Source: Neocallimastix lanati (nom. inval.) (Eukaryota > Neocallimastigomycota > Neocallimastigomycetes > Neocallimastigales > Neocallimastigaceae). From it: a stretch of DNA of 64,000 nucleotides. This document shows positions 11,665-24,208 of this stretch, piece after piece. The stretch lies in assembly GCA_016946835.1 (NCBI GenBank), contig JACVTC010000080.1:418501-482500 (forward strand). Direction: 5' to 3'. Position 1 is the first letter of the stretch. Every line of letters starts with the position of its first letter. The position numbers and the translations under genes were made by a program. Below the pieces are notes generated by a model. The model was not told the DNA's origin, made no database searches, and saw only the letters and a program-made list of their open reading frames with translations.

Positions 11665-12365
11665 TTTTATTTAACAATTATAATAATATTTATTTAAAAA
11701 TGGGTTTAAATAATTATTAATTTAAACTATAAACTTATATTTAATAGTAATATATTAATCAAATTATAAAAATATTCATATAATTTTTTTTATTTAATAG
11801 TAATAATATACTAATTAACTTATAAACATATTCATATAATTTTTTTTTTTTGTTGACAAAAATAATATTAAAATAATTGTAATATTAAGAAAACACTATT
11901 AAAATATTTATTTAATTATATTTAATTACATTCATTTATTTAATCAGATTTTTATTTATAAAGACACTTGCTTTATGAAAAATATTTTATTTATTATTTA
12001 AAATATTAAAATATATTATTTATTATTTAAAATATTTTCAAAATGCAATGTTTATGTAAAACGCCACAATGAAAAAATAAAGTTTGGCGAAATGCATCAC
12101 ATTCTTATTATGCTATAATTAGAGTTTGATTATTGATATATAATCTAAAAACTTTATTTTTTTAGACAAGGAATTTAGAAAAAAAAAACAAGGAATTTAG
12201 AAAAAAAAAAAAAAAAACAAATAAAAATATGAATTTTAATTTAATATTAAGAAGGAAAAAATACATCATGAGTTATAAAAAAAAGACCTTTTGATGGCTT
12301 CATGTAAATTAAGATTATTATTTGTATCAAAATTTCTTCTTCGACCATATTATATTAATAATATA

Positions 12366-12617
12366 TAATTATATAATTTTATAATGTTGATAATAATTCA
12401 AAAATTGTTATTAATTATTTATATATATAATCATTTTAATGAATATTATATAATTCTTTACTACAACAACAACAACAACAAAAAATTATTATATAATTTT
12501 ATAATGTTGATAATAATTCTAAAATTGCCATTAATTATTTTTATATAAAATCATTTTATTTTTATTTTAAGTGAATATTATATAATTCTTTACTGCAACA
12601 ACACAACAACAAAAAAA
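12366..12617. repeat. Tandem duplication, about 120-bp unit
   Basis: Both copies run from ATAATTTTATAATGTTGATA through ATATTATATAATTCTTTACT to a CAACAACAAC microsatellite of different length. Confidence 0.75.
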
Positions 12618-13439
12618 TTATTAATGGAAAGTTATAGTGATCTTTTTCATACCTATGAAAAAAAAAATTTGTTATCATTTTCATACCTATGAAAAAAAAA
12701 AATTTGTTATCAAAAAAGTTTCTCTTTAAGTAATTAATTGTAGTTACAACAATATTAGATTTTATTAATTAGTTGATATTTATTAAATTTAGATCAATTA
12801 TTAATAATAAAATTCATTATTTATTATAATACTACTCTCTTAATACTACATGGAATTATTGAAAATTTAAGTTTATATAGTTATAAATAAGTATTTATAT
12901 ATATATAATAACTTGATAAAACTTTGTTGTTAAGTATAAAAATTGTAAAATGATCTAATTTAAATTATCTATAATTAAAATATAAGATTACGAATAAATA
13001 ATACTTAATGAAAATTAAGATTTTTTTTATATTTTATTTTAATCTTTTTTCTAAAAAATAAAAAAAAAAAAATTTAAATTTCTATCTTAGGAAAAAAAAA
13101 TAAAAATAAATGCAATCATGATTAAGAAAATTAAAATTTGTAAAATGATTTCATATATACAAATTATCCTTAATTAAAAGATATAAGTACATATGAATAA
13201 TGTTTTTAGTATAAAATTTGAATTTTTAAATAGTTAATTTATTTTATAAAATTATACAAAATTTGAATTTTTAAATGGTTAATTTATTTTACTTCTTAAA
13301 AATTTTTAAAATTTTTATTCTTTGGGAATAAAATAAATACTATCTTGCATTAATTAATCTTGTTTTAATTAATCTATAGTTTTACAAATGATAATTTCTA
13401 TTAAGCCAGGAAAAATCTATTATTAAAAAAAGTACTAGA

Positions 13440-13745
13440 TTAATATATTATAATAAATAATATAAAATATTAATATCATATATAATTATTCTTAATATAT
13501 TATATATTACGTTTATTTATTTATAAAAATTAAAAAAAAAAAAAAAGTAATGGAATTAATTGTATTTTAAATATCATATATAATTATTCTTAATATATTA
13601 TATATTTAATTTCTTTTTTAATTTTTATAATTAAAAAAACTTAATATATAATATATTAAGAATAATTATATATGATATTTAAAATACAATTAATTCCTTT
13701 ACTTTCTTTTTTAATTTTTATAATTAAAAAAACTTAAGGAATTAA
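13440..13745. repeat. Compound direct and inverted repeat
   Basis: AATATCATATATAATTATTC occurs near 13471 and 13570 in direct orientation and is mirrored near 13655-13680. GGAATTAATTGTATTTTAAA is likewise present in both orientations. The block can fold into a large hairpin. Confidence 0.65.
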
Positions 13746-15003
13746 TTGTATTTTAAATTTTTATTATAAATTTTTATCAATAAAATATTAATGCTTACTA
13801 ATTATTACTAATATTTTAATTATTATCTTTAAAAAATCATATTTAATATGTAATGAATTATATCTATTTTTATTTTATTATCATATATAACCATAAATAT
13901 AACTTAATTAATGGAAACTATTTTTAGAAATTTTTAGAAATAGTAATTTCGATATCTACAATTTTTTTTTATTTCATTATATATATAATTAATATTAATA
14001 TAATTAATATTATTAAAAATGATTACTATCCTTATAATGATTATTTTATTATAATATTTAGGAGGTTAATCATGAAAGCTAGTTTTGGATCTTGAAATAA
14101 TGAAGCCTTATCAATAATAGGATAAAGATTTTTATAATATAAGAGATTATAATAAGTTACTGAAAGATTATATTTCTATTAATTTACATTTTACTATTTA
14201 TAATTTTAAGAAAAATTTAATGATTATTAGAATCATATAAAAATATTAATAATAATAAGTATATATGTATGAAAAATAAACTTCATAATTAATACATAAA
14301 TTATCCATGTTTAACATATTATATATATATATATATATATAATATGTTATATAAAATGGTATATGAATTTAAAATATTTTATGATATGAAATTTTCCTAA
14401 TTGGGAAAAATATAAATTTATTATAAATAATTTTATGTAAATCAATGTTTTATAGTTTTTTATATTCTAAAATATGATTATTGATATTATTTTTTATATA
14501 AATATTATAAATATAATTTATATATTATTGTATATTACTTTCTAAATATAGAATGCGATATTTTTTCTCTTGAAATATATTATTGGAGATAATGTTTTTA
14601 TCTTTTTAGTTTTTAATTTATTAATCGAATATATACTGCTTAAGATTGAATTTTCTTTAATGTTAATAGTAAATGTTTAATAACAAATTTATTACAAGCT
14701 GATATATTAAAGAATAAAGATATTTTATTAAAAAATTAATAATGTTGAATTCTTTATAATAATTATTATAAAATAAAAAAATTATGATGCTAATAATTTT
14801 AATTTAATAATAAAGGTATATATTTGTAGATTTTTTTAATATCTTCATTTAATTTATACAAATTATTGATTTGAATCATTCAATATTTTATTATATTTAT
14901 TTTCAAAGTAAGATTATCTTAAATTCAAAGTATTGACACTAATTCTATTCCGAAGAATTGTCATGCTAATATAAGTTGATAAAATTTAAAAAAATATTAA
15001 ATA

Positions 15004-15087
15004 ATGAATATGAGGAGTGTTCGAAGAAAAAATGTTCATAAAGGTTTGCCTGTTAAATATATTAATCTAATCAGAAATTTATTGTAA
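15004..15087 (+). pseudogene. Possible reverse-transcriptase scrap
   Basis: A 27-codon open frame contains KGLPVKYINLIRNL. This resembles the helix after the first catalytic block of non-LTR reverse transcriptases (typically G.P..YI.LI...Y). No YADD box, endonuclease or further RT motif was found around it. A chance match is quite possible. Confidence 0.18.
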
Positions 15088-17085
15088 TATTATTATATTA
15101 TTATTTCAATGTTCAAAATTTATGTCTTTTTTATTTATTTTGCAATAAAAAAAATAATAAACAATATTATTTTATTAAAATATTTAATATATCCAAAAAT
15201 ATAGTTTTTTATTATTTATTTTAAATTATTATATATAAATATTTGATTTATAATATATTATTTTATTTATTTTTTATTTAAATTATTATAAATTAATATA
15301 TTATTTATGATATACTATTTTATTTTAATAAAAAAAAATATTATAAATCATTTAATATTTTCACCTGACTAACACATTACTATTATATATAACATAAATT
15401 TAATTAAAAAATATGCAAAAATATTTTAAATTTTTATATTTAATTTATTAAAATTTAATATTATTGTAAATATAATACCAAGAGATATAATAATATATTA
15501 TATTAAAATAAATACATATTAATATTGTAATTTATAAAAAAGAAAGTTTAAATAAATAAATAAATAAAAATAAAACAAAAAATGAAATTTAGATGTCTTT
15601 TTTCATATAACTTTAGTATAAAAAATAAAATATTTTAAAGTGAATTGACTGCTATAGAAGCATAACAACAAAAGAAAATATTTAATATTAAGTGAAGATA
15701 ATAATTATATTAATATTAAATAATAATTATATTTTTATAAAATTAAACATTAAGTATTATTAAATATTACTTATTTTAAGTTTTAATTTATTTCTAATTT
15801 TTATTTTTATTTTTTTTATTTTTTTTTTTTTTTTGTTATTAATTAAAATTTATTTTTCTTATTTAAGTATTAATTTATTTTTTATTAAATCTTATTTTTG
15901 TTTATGAATTAATTATATTTTTTTTTTGTTAAATTTAAGATAATATATTGAAAAATTTTTTAATTGAATAAATATAGAATTAAAAGATTTTTTTTTTATT
16001 ATATTTTATTTTTTATTATATAAAAATTTAATAAAGATTTAATAAATAATTATTTGGATTAAAATAATACAAACTACAAACAGGATTTAGTAAAAAAAAA
16101 AAAAAAAAAATCATTTATATATATTAAAAAAAAAGAAAGGAAAAAAAAAAAAAAAAAAAAACTAAACATATTTCAATATTATTATAAGATTTAATTTTTT
16201 TTTTACTTTATTTTTAATTAAAATATATATATATATAGTTATAAATAAATATTAAATTAATAAAAAACAAAAAAAAAATTTTTTTTCTTCATTTTATTCT
16301 TAATAAATGAAGAATTATCAAAAAACTATAATAAACATATATATATCAAATAAATAGAAGCTAATAACTAATTTTATATCAAATATTAAAAAGATTTAAA
16401 AAAAAAATTGAAAATATTAAATGGAATAAAATAATAACAAACAGTAAATGAATTTAAAAAATTAATATACTTATACTAATAAAATTTAAATAAATAACAA
16501 AAGGTAAATTTAATTTAGAGGCAATAAAAACTTTGCAATAAATTTTAATTTATATGAACAAAATAACATTAAATAATTTATTTATTGTATTTAAAATCAT
16601 TTGTAAAATAATTACTTAATGAGAGTATCATTTTTATTGATTATGCTATTTTCATTATTTTTTATTTTATTATTATTATTAATTTTAATTATATTACTCT
16701 ATGCTTTTTGCACATTTCTTTAATTTTAAAAATTTTATTTTGTTTTTTTTTAAACATTTTAGATAAGCTGCATACCTCTTTTTTTTTTTTTTTTTAATAT
16801 ATATATATATTATTGAATAAAGAGAAATCTTTATTATTAATTTATGAATATAAAAAATTTTTCACTGATATTCTATAAAAAATTTTATAATTTAATTTTT
16901 TAATCAAATATGTATAATTTTTGTGTTTAAATTTATTACCATTTAAAGTTTAATATAAAAAAATAATAAATTAAAAGTTATTTCACAAACTTATACCTTA
17001 TTGGTTAAACTAAATCATTTAGCAGAAATATATATTTATATATTTATATGGATTAGTTCAATAGTAAATGATTAAATAAGAAAAA

Positions 17086-17182
17086 AATGTGGCTCAATTT
17101 TAAATCTAAGTTTCGTAAAATAAAAATAATTTAGTTTAAATAATTTACAAAAAATTTATTTTAAATTTAAGCCACATTTTAT
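17086..17182. repeat. Inverted repeat with TGTGGCT arms
   Basis: ATGTGGCTCAATTTTAAAT is mirrored by ATTTTAAATTTAAGCCACAT about 60 bp on. A second small palindrome (GTGGCTTTAAACCAC) lies near 17307. Confidence 0.6.
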
Positions 17183-17824
17183 TTTTTTTTTGGTCATTAA
17201 TTATACTATTAAACTATATTTTTAACTATATTTATAGATTCAAATTTACTTAACATGTTTTTTTACTACTCTATTTATTTCTCATTAAGTATATATAATA
17301 AAGATGTTGTGGCTTTAAACCACATATGTATTAATTTTAAAAGTTCATTTTAGTCTTTTGTATATAAATATATTATATCTTTTGTTACACAATGATTATA
17401 AGAAATTATTAACGTTATATAAAGTTACAAATATAAAATTATATTTTAACATTGTATAAATTCTATTTTTATATTTAAAATTTTTAATTTTTTTATTATA
17501 TAAATTTAAAATTTTAATTTTTTTTTATTGTACTTATATTTAAAATCATATTAAAAAAAATTTTTTTTTAATATAAAATTTAGAAATGAAGTATATTTTA
17601 AAATTTGAATATATATAGAACACTTTATTCTTTTAATTCTTTTCATATTTTTTTTTAAATATAAATGTACTATAAAAAAATTAAATAAATAAATAAAAAA
17701 AAAATATTAAAATTCTGACAAAAGTAAATGATCTTTCAAAACAATAATACTAAATAAAAAAAAAAAAATTAACAACAAAACAAAAAAAGAATAAAAATAT
17801 TCATAAATAATATATAATATTAGA

Positions 17825-18604
17825 ATGAAAATAAAATTAATTGGTTTAACTTTATCATCTATAATCGCTATTTCAAATGGTAGAATATTTTTTTTTATTT
17901 ATTATTATATATATATATATATTTTCAATTATAATACTTGATTAAAATAAAAAATTATCAAAAAATAAATTTATATTTAATAAATTAAAATAAAAAAAGA
18001 AATATAATAAAAATATTATTATTAAAAAAAAAAAAAAAAGAGTTGTTTAAATATGAAAATTTATAATAAAAAATTAAGTAAAAAAAAAAAAAAATATTAT
18101 TAAAAAAAATGAAAATTAAAAAAAATAAAAATAAAAAAGAAAACAATAGATGAAAAACTTAATTAATAAAGAAACAAATAGACAAACAAATAATTAATAA
18201 TTAATAATTAATAATTAATAAATAACAGCTTATTTAATATATTGTTTTTTAATATTAATAATAATTATATAAATATATATTAAAATTTTCATTAAATGTA
18301 TTATACATTATATTATATGATATTATTTAATATTTTTATTGAATGAACTAAATAAAAATATTTGTTAATATTATATGTACATATTTATTTATATATAAAG
18401 CGAAACAATATTATTTTAATGCTGTATCAATAAATGATCCAAGTTACACTTTGGGTGTAAAAGTTAATGGTCAAGTAATTAATTTAACTTCAAAATATTT
18501 TCCATGTAGGCAATTTTAAAAATATTATTTTAAAAATAAATTAATATAATATTTTATTAGGGAAAAAATAAAAAATAAAAATTAATGAAATGGTAAATTT
18601 AACT

Positions 18605-18643
<39 letters not shown>

Positions 18644-20477
18644 CTTCTTATTTGATTATAATTAATTATAATTAAAAAAGTATTTACTGGAGTAGTCAAC
18701 ACTGATAATGTTAATAAATATAAATATGTTCTTATAGAAGGTAATGGTAATGTTGTTGAAGAGGAAAAATTTGAAAGAATATACTCTGATGAAACTGCAA
18801 AATTGAATGAAGTTTATAATAGGTAAATAATATTAAATATATTTGCTTAGAAATTTTAATATTTTTAAATTATAGTTTTTTAATATTTAATTACAAAATT
18901 TAATATAATATATAATTATAAAAATAATTATAAAAATTTATATTTAATAATAAAATAATATATATCAAATATAAAAATAAAATAGAATAAATAAGAAAAT
19001 TGAAATACCAAAACTTCCAGAACCATTAGGTAATGATTTTCCAATGGGTTCTGAAAAATTTCAACCATTCCCAAAAAATGAAATATATAATGTTTTTGCT
19101 AATTGCGATGAAGCTCAATATGATGATAGAAAAAATTTTCCTTTTTTTTCCAACAGAGAACGTAATGATGAACCAGTTAATTGTACAATCACTATTGTAT
19201 CATCCAAAAATGTTTTTCAGAGTCCCGGTTCTATTCATTTAAGTGGCTTTGGTAGTCGTCTATACAAAAAATTATCATGGGTTATGAAATTCAATAATAA
19301 ATTTATGGGAAGGAGTTCAGTAAAAATTAGAGGTGTTGCAAATGATGCCTCACTTATGCGTGACAAATTATCTGCAGACTTATATAGAGCTATGGGTGTT
19401 CCAGTTCAAGAAGGTACATATGCTAGAGTTATCATTAATAATGATGTTTGGGGTTTATATACATTTGTAGATAGTCATAATAAAAAATGGTATGCTAATT
19501 ATATTCATGGTGATAATAAAAGTCATATTGGTACTTCATATAAGATAGTTTCTTCTCATCCAAATGGTCCATTTGCTGATCTTAAATATAAGGGTGACAA
19601 TGCTGACACCTATGCTAGTTCTGGTACTTATGACGTTGATGAAATTGATTCCCATGATTCAGAAGTCAATATTAATGAATCAGGAAGTGAATGGAATCGC
19701 TTAGTAAAGTTCGTTAAATTATTTGATGAATGGGAAAAGAAATATAAAAATGATACATCAGATGCTTCTTTTGATGCTCTTAATAATTTCCTTGATGTTG
19801 AACAGACACTAAGAATGATGTCTATTGATGCTTTAACTGTTGCTCTTGATAATTTTTGGTTTGTTCAAAGTAATACTCTTATTTATTATAATCCTGAAGT
19901 CAATAAATATCAATTTATTCCATACGATTTTGATGAATCACTTAAGGGTCATTGTCATTACTTTGATTTTGATGCTATCAAAGGTGATTGTTTAACTTGG
20001 GCTGATGTTGATACTAATGGTAGTGATCATTATTTTACTAAAGCTATACTTGCTCACCCACAAGTTAAAAATAGATATAGAGCAGTATTAGCTGGTGCTT
20101 CAAGATTCCTTTTCACAGTTGAGGCCGTTACTCCATATATTGATGCAGTTTCTGAATTAATTAAGGAAGATGTAGAATGGAATTTCAGTTTAGCAAAAAA
20201 TTATAATTCAACATATGATGGTATTGTTAATTATTATACAATACAGCACTTTAATGACGCTGCTAATTTTGGTAAAGTTTCTTATGAAAAAAATGTTGTT
20301 GAAAATAGTATAGCTTATGGTCTTAAGCGTTTCATTCAAATTAGAGGAGATGGTTGTAGAGCTTATACAAGGAATGTTCCTACTAAAGACATACAAACTA
20401 GTTCATCATTCAACAATAATACAAAAGCTACAATTTTATTCATTTTAATTCAAGCAATTATTTATTTAATTTTTTAA
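17825..20477 (+). CDS. Secreted CotH-kinase-family surface protein
   Basis: Four exons (17825-17879, 18401-18505, 18681-18822, 18986-20477) give 597 aa. Residues 1-19 form a signal peptide encoded by the tiny first exon. The CotH domain spans most of the rest: RDKLSADLYRAMGVPV at 226-241, WGLYTF near 256, and YDFDESLKG at 414-422. The last is the Asp-rich metal/ATP-site region typical of CotH pseudo/atypical kinases. The C-terminus is a short Ser/Asn-rich stretch (about 570-580) then about 16 hydrophobic residues ending at the stop, which fits a GPI-anchor signal or a tail anchor. Known: the CotH family is named for a Bacillus spore-coat kinase and is abundant in gut fungi and Mucorales. Substrate here is unknown. 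There is no dockerin, unlike some gut-fungal relatives. The first three exons were placed by frame and GT/AG sites. Confidence 0.85.
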
Positions 20478-20944
20478 TTTATTTAATTTATTTAATTTAT
20501 TTAATTCTTTAATTTATTTAATTATTAAATTATTTTTATATTATATATATAAATTTTATCAAAAACTAAAAGATTCACTAAATTTATAAATATCATTAAA
20601 AATAATTCAATATATATATATACATAATATACCATAAAAAAAAAATTTTTTTTTTTTTTATTTATTTAAATACTATACGATATTTAAAATATTAAATTAA
20701 ATTTATTTAATATTCATTTCAATATATAAAATAATTCAATATATAATTTAACATTTAATATCTATTATTTTAACGCATCATTTATTTTTTATATTTATTA
20801 TCTTTTTTTCCTATAAGGAAAAAAACAAAAGAAATGATAAATAAACAAGCAGTTAAAGGAAATATATAATGCAAAACAAAACAAAACAAAATAAAATAAA
20901 ATAAAAAAAAAGAAAGAAAGAAAAAGAAAGAAAGAAAGAAAAAA

Positions 20945-20975
<31 letters not shown>

Positions 20976-21618
20976 AAAATTAAGAAAGTATTATTCATTT
21001 TTTATTTATTTATTTATTTATTTTAATTTATTTTGAAATTCTAATTTATTTCGATATTCTATTATTTTTAAAAGAATCATAATAAATAATAATAATGATA
21101 ATAATGATAATAATAACAATAATAAAAAAATATTTAATAAAAAATATGCTTAAATTTTAAAAAATAATAAATAATAATATAAATAAAATAAAAAAAAAAA
21201 AAAAAAAAAAAACTTATTTATAATATTTATTGTTAAATGTGTTGTAATAGGTTGTCCACATTATTTTTATTTTTATTCTTAAAATTAATAAACAAATATA
21301 AATTAATTGATTGATAAAAATAAATAATAAGTAAAAAATTTAAATAATGAATTATTTAAAATATTAAAAATAATAAATTTAAATTATTCATATATTAGAA
21401 AATTTTAAAGTAAATATTCTCAATTATTATATAATTAGTATTTATTTTAATACTTATACTATAATTTAAATATATATATTATAAAATATATAATTATATT
21501 ATATTTATTAAATTTATTATATTTCCTTTCAAAATACAAATATTATTTCAATAAATTCAATTTTATTAATGAAATTTTTAATAATATTTTTATAAAAATA
21601 AAAATAAATTTAACATAT

Positions 21619-21675
<57 letters not shown>

Positions 21676-21769
21676 ATAATAACAAGTAATTATTATTTAT
21701 ATATATATATATATTTTTTTTTTATTTTTCTTATTATTTTTATATAAATATATATATATATATTATTAA
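20478..21769. other. Intergenic, convergent 3' ends
   Basis: This lies between the 3' ends of the CotH and ankyrin genes. It contains a pyrimidine/purine microsatellite at 20867-20975 and TTTA/AATA repeats, but no gene. Confidence 0.6.
21627..21677. repeat. Perfect (ATA)n(TTA)n palindrome
   Basis: About eight ATA units run directly into about nine TTA units, making a perfect self-complementary hairpin of about 50 bp downstream of the ankyrin gene. Confidence 0.85.
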
Positions 21770-24208
21770 TTAATTAATTAATAATCTCTCTATATAACGA
21801 TAGGTTTGATTAAAACGATTACAATCCATATTAATGGTTGCTGCGTTTTGACCTTTATAATTAATTATTGATTTATCCGCACCACATCTTAGTAAATATT
21901 TTACCATATCTAAATGTCCACATGAAATTGCATAATGCAATAATGTATTACCATCATTGCCTATTCTATTTATATCAAAATTGTCATCAACTAATTTTTT
22001 AAAAAGGTTTAATTTGTTATCCATAATAATTTGACTAAATGACTCAAAACAAATATTATTACTATTATAAATATCTATACTATTATCAAAGATAAAGCTT
22101 GTAATCTCATAATTTTTTGATTTAATGGAATAGTCTAATGGCGATAATCCTTCATTATTCTTTATATTTATAAATGCACCAGCTTTAATTAATTGCTTTG
22201 ATATAGAGGAATAATTATTTCGAAGGGCATATATTAATGGGGAATTTCCATATTTATCTATTACATTGACTTTAGAACCCTTTTTAATTAAAGCATTAAT
22301 AATTTCTTCTTTTTCTTCCATTTCATAATCAATAGTTTTAATTATAGATATAAGAGGTGTTTCACCTTGTGAATTTACTTCATTTAACAATATATTATCA
22401 TTTTCTAATAATACTTTTACCATTTCGATATTTCCTTGAGATATAGCATGATCTAAAACTGAATTATTAAATACATTTTTTAAATTTATATCAGCTCCTA
22501 TACTAATTAGATTTTTTACCATTTCAATATCTTGATTATCTATAACATAATAAATAATTGTATTTCCACATGTATCTTTTTGATTAATGTTAATAAATTT
22601 TATTAAATATTTAAATATTTTTAAATGGCCTTGCTTATAGGAGAGCGTTAAAGGGGTATTACCATTAATATTAATAATATTCATATCAATATTATTTTTA
22701 ATGCCATAATTAACAAGCAGAAAAACAATATCAAAATTATTTTGATTGATGGCTTTGATAAGTGGGTAATTTCCATTGGAGTCTTTTCCATTAATATCAA
22801 TTTTAATTTTATTTCTGATACAATAATCAATTAATAGTTTTACAAGGTCAATATTATTTTGACCAATAGCTTTTATAAGTGGTGAATTTCCATTAATATC
22901 ATTTTCATAAATATTTATATTAGGATTTTGTAATAAGTATTTGACCATATTATAATTGCTTTTATCAATCGCTAACATTAATAAGGATAAACCATTGTTA
23001 TTTTTAGTATTACAATCGCCTCCATGCTCTAATAAATATTTTAAAATTTCAATATTGTTGTTATTAAATGCTGTTATAATTGGATACTCTCCGTTAATAT
23101 CCATTTTATTTATATCTATATTAAAATTATTATTTTCAACTATGTATTTTATATATTTATCATTATTCATTTTTATGAAAATATTTAAAAGTAAATTAAG
23201 ATATTGAATATCATAATTTTGATTTGAAGTTTTATTAAATTTACTACGAGGTTTATTTGGAGATGTACATATAAATGATTGTATAAGTAATTTTACAATT
23301 TTCTCGTCACAATTTCTAACGGCATCTATTAGTATATTTCTATAGTTTATACATTTATAATTAAATGGATCATATTTTAAAATTTTTTTAATAAAACTGA
23401 AACTATTGGCTTTAATTGATTTTTCCATTAAATCATATGTATATATTCTATTTAAAATTTCATCTTCATTATTATTTTCATTTTCATATAATATTCGTAA
23501 AATATCATAATTAGTACTTTCAATAGCTTTTTCATACATAACATCTTCAATACTTATTTTATTTTTTTCCCTGATGAAAATAGACTTGAAATAATCATTT
23601 AATATTAATAAATTCTCATTTGAAGGTTTTTTTTGATCTGTCCGTATATTATACTTTTTATACAAATCAAGTAAATCTAAAATAAATAAATTATTATATT
23701 TATAATGTTTAAAGATAATTTCAAGTATAGTATTTTGAGAATCGCTAATTAAATTATATATAAAATTAGGATTAATTGCTTTTATACTTAGACCATTATG
23801 TAATATATATTTTAAATTTTTATTATTAAGAAAATTTTGTTGATATAATTGATAGAGGATATTGCAATCAAGGTAATTAATATCGGCATTATTCTTTATT
23901 AATATATCAGCTGTATTAAAATTACTTTTTTTTAAAGCCTCAAAAAGTGGAACTTTAAATTGATTATTTTCTATAATGTCGAAATTTAAAGTTTCATACT
24001 TTCCATGGATAATAATATATTCTATAATACTTTCAGAGATATCGTTTTCAATAGCATATACAATAATATCAAAATTTTTTGTTTTAAATTCTTTTAATTC
24101 AATATTATTTTCTTTAATAAAATTATCAAATTCCGATAGATTATTCTTTTCTAAAATTTCAAGAGTTTTATTTATTTTTTCATCAGTAAGAATGGTATTG
24201 TTATTCAT
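21770..24208 (-). CDS. Ankyrin-repeat protein
   Basis: A single exon encodes 812 aa with no signal peptide or membrane segment. From about residue 365 onward it has at least ten recognisable 33-residue ankyrin repeats of the form NG.SPLIKAI..NNIDLVKLLI, ending with DGNTLLHYAISCGHLDMVKY near residue 765. The first half carries degenerate repeats of the same helical spacing. Composition is Asn/Ile/Lys-rich, following genome bias. Known: ankyrin repeats bind proteins; they do not define a function. The fold resembles poxvirus- and amoeba-style large ankyrin proteins, but no extra domain such as an F-box is visible. It lies tail to tail with the CotH gene, 1.3 kb apart, and shows no sign of co-function. 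Start choice: first ATG of the long frame. Confidence 0.85.
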   Translation of the reverse strand: MNNNTILTDEKINKTLEILEKNNLSEFDNFIKENNIELKEFKTKNFDIIVYAIENDISESIIEYIIIHGKYETLNFDIIENNQFKVPLFEALKKSNFNTADILIKNNADINYLDCNILYQLYQQNFLNNKNLKYILHNGLSIKAINPNFIYNLISDSQNTILEIIFKHYKYNNLFILDLLDLYKKYNIRTDQKKPSNENLLILNDYFKSIFIREKNKISIEDVMYEKAIESTNYDILRILYENENNNEDEILNRIYTYDLMEKSIKANSFSFIKKILKYDPFNYKCINYRNILIDAVRNCDEKIVKLLIQSFICTSPNKPRSKFNKTSNQNYDIQYLNLLLNIFIKMNNDKYIKYIVENNNFNIDINKMDINGEYPIITAFNNNNIEILKYLLEHGGDCNTKNNNGLSLLMLAIDKSNYNMVKYLLQNPNINIYENDINGNSPLIKAIGQNNIDLVKLLIDYCIRNKIKIDINGKDSNGNYPLIKAINQNNFDIVFLLVNYGIKNNIDMNIININGNTPLTLSYKQGHLKIFKYLIKFININQKDTCGNTIIYYVIDNQDIEMVKNLISIGADINLKNVFNNSVLDHAISQGNIEMVKVLLENDNILLNEVNSQGETPLISIIKTIDYEMEEKEEIINALIKKGSKVNVIDKYGNSPLIYALRNNYSSISKQLIKAGAFINIKNNEGLSPLDYSIKSKNYEITSFIFDNSIDIYNSNNICFESFSQIIMDNKLNLFKKLVDDNFDINRIGNDGNTLLHYAISCGHLDMVKYLLRCGADKSIINYKGQNAATINMDCNRFNQTYRYIERLLIN

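Larger units (their letters stand above)
6554..17824. other. 11-kb gene desert
   Basis: I see no gene in this stretch. It is A+T-rich, with stops dense in all frames, tandem duplications and hairpins (listed separately), and simple repeats. One doubtful reverse-transcriptase-like scrap lies near 15.0 kb. Promoters of the divergent flanking genes (GH114 leftward, CotH rightward) should lie at its two ends. Confidence 0.6.
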
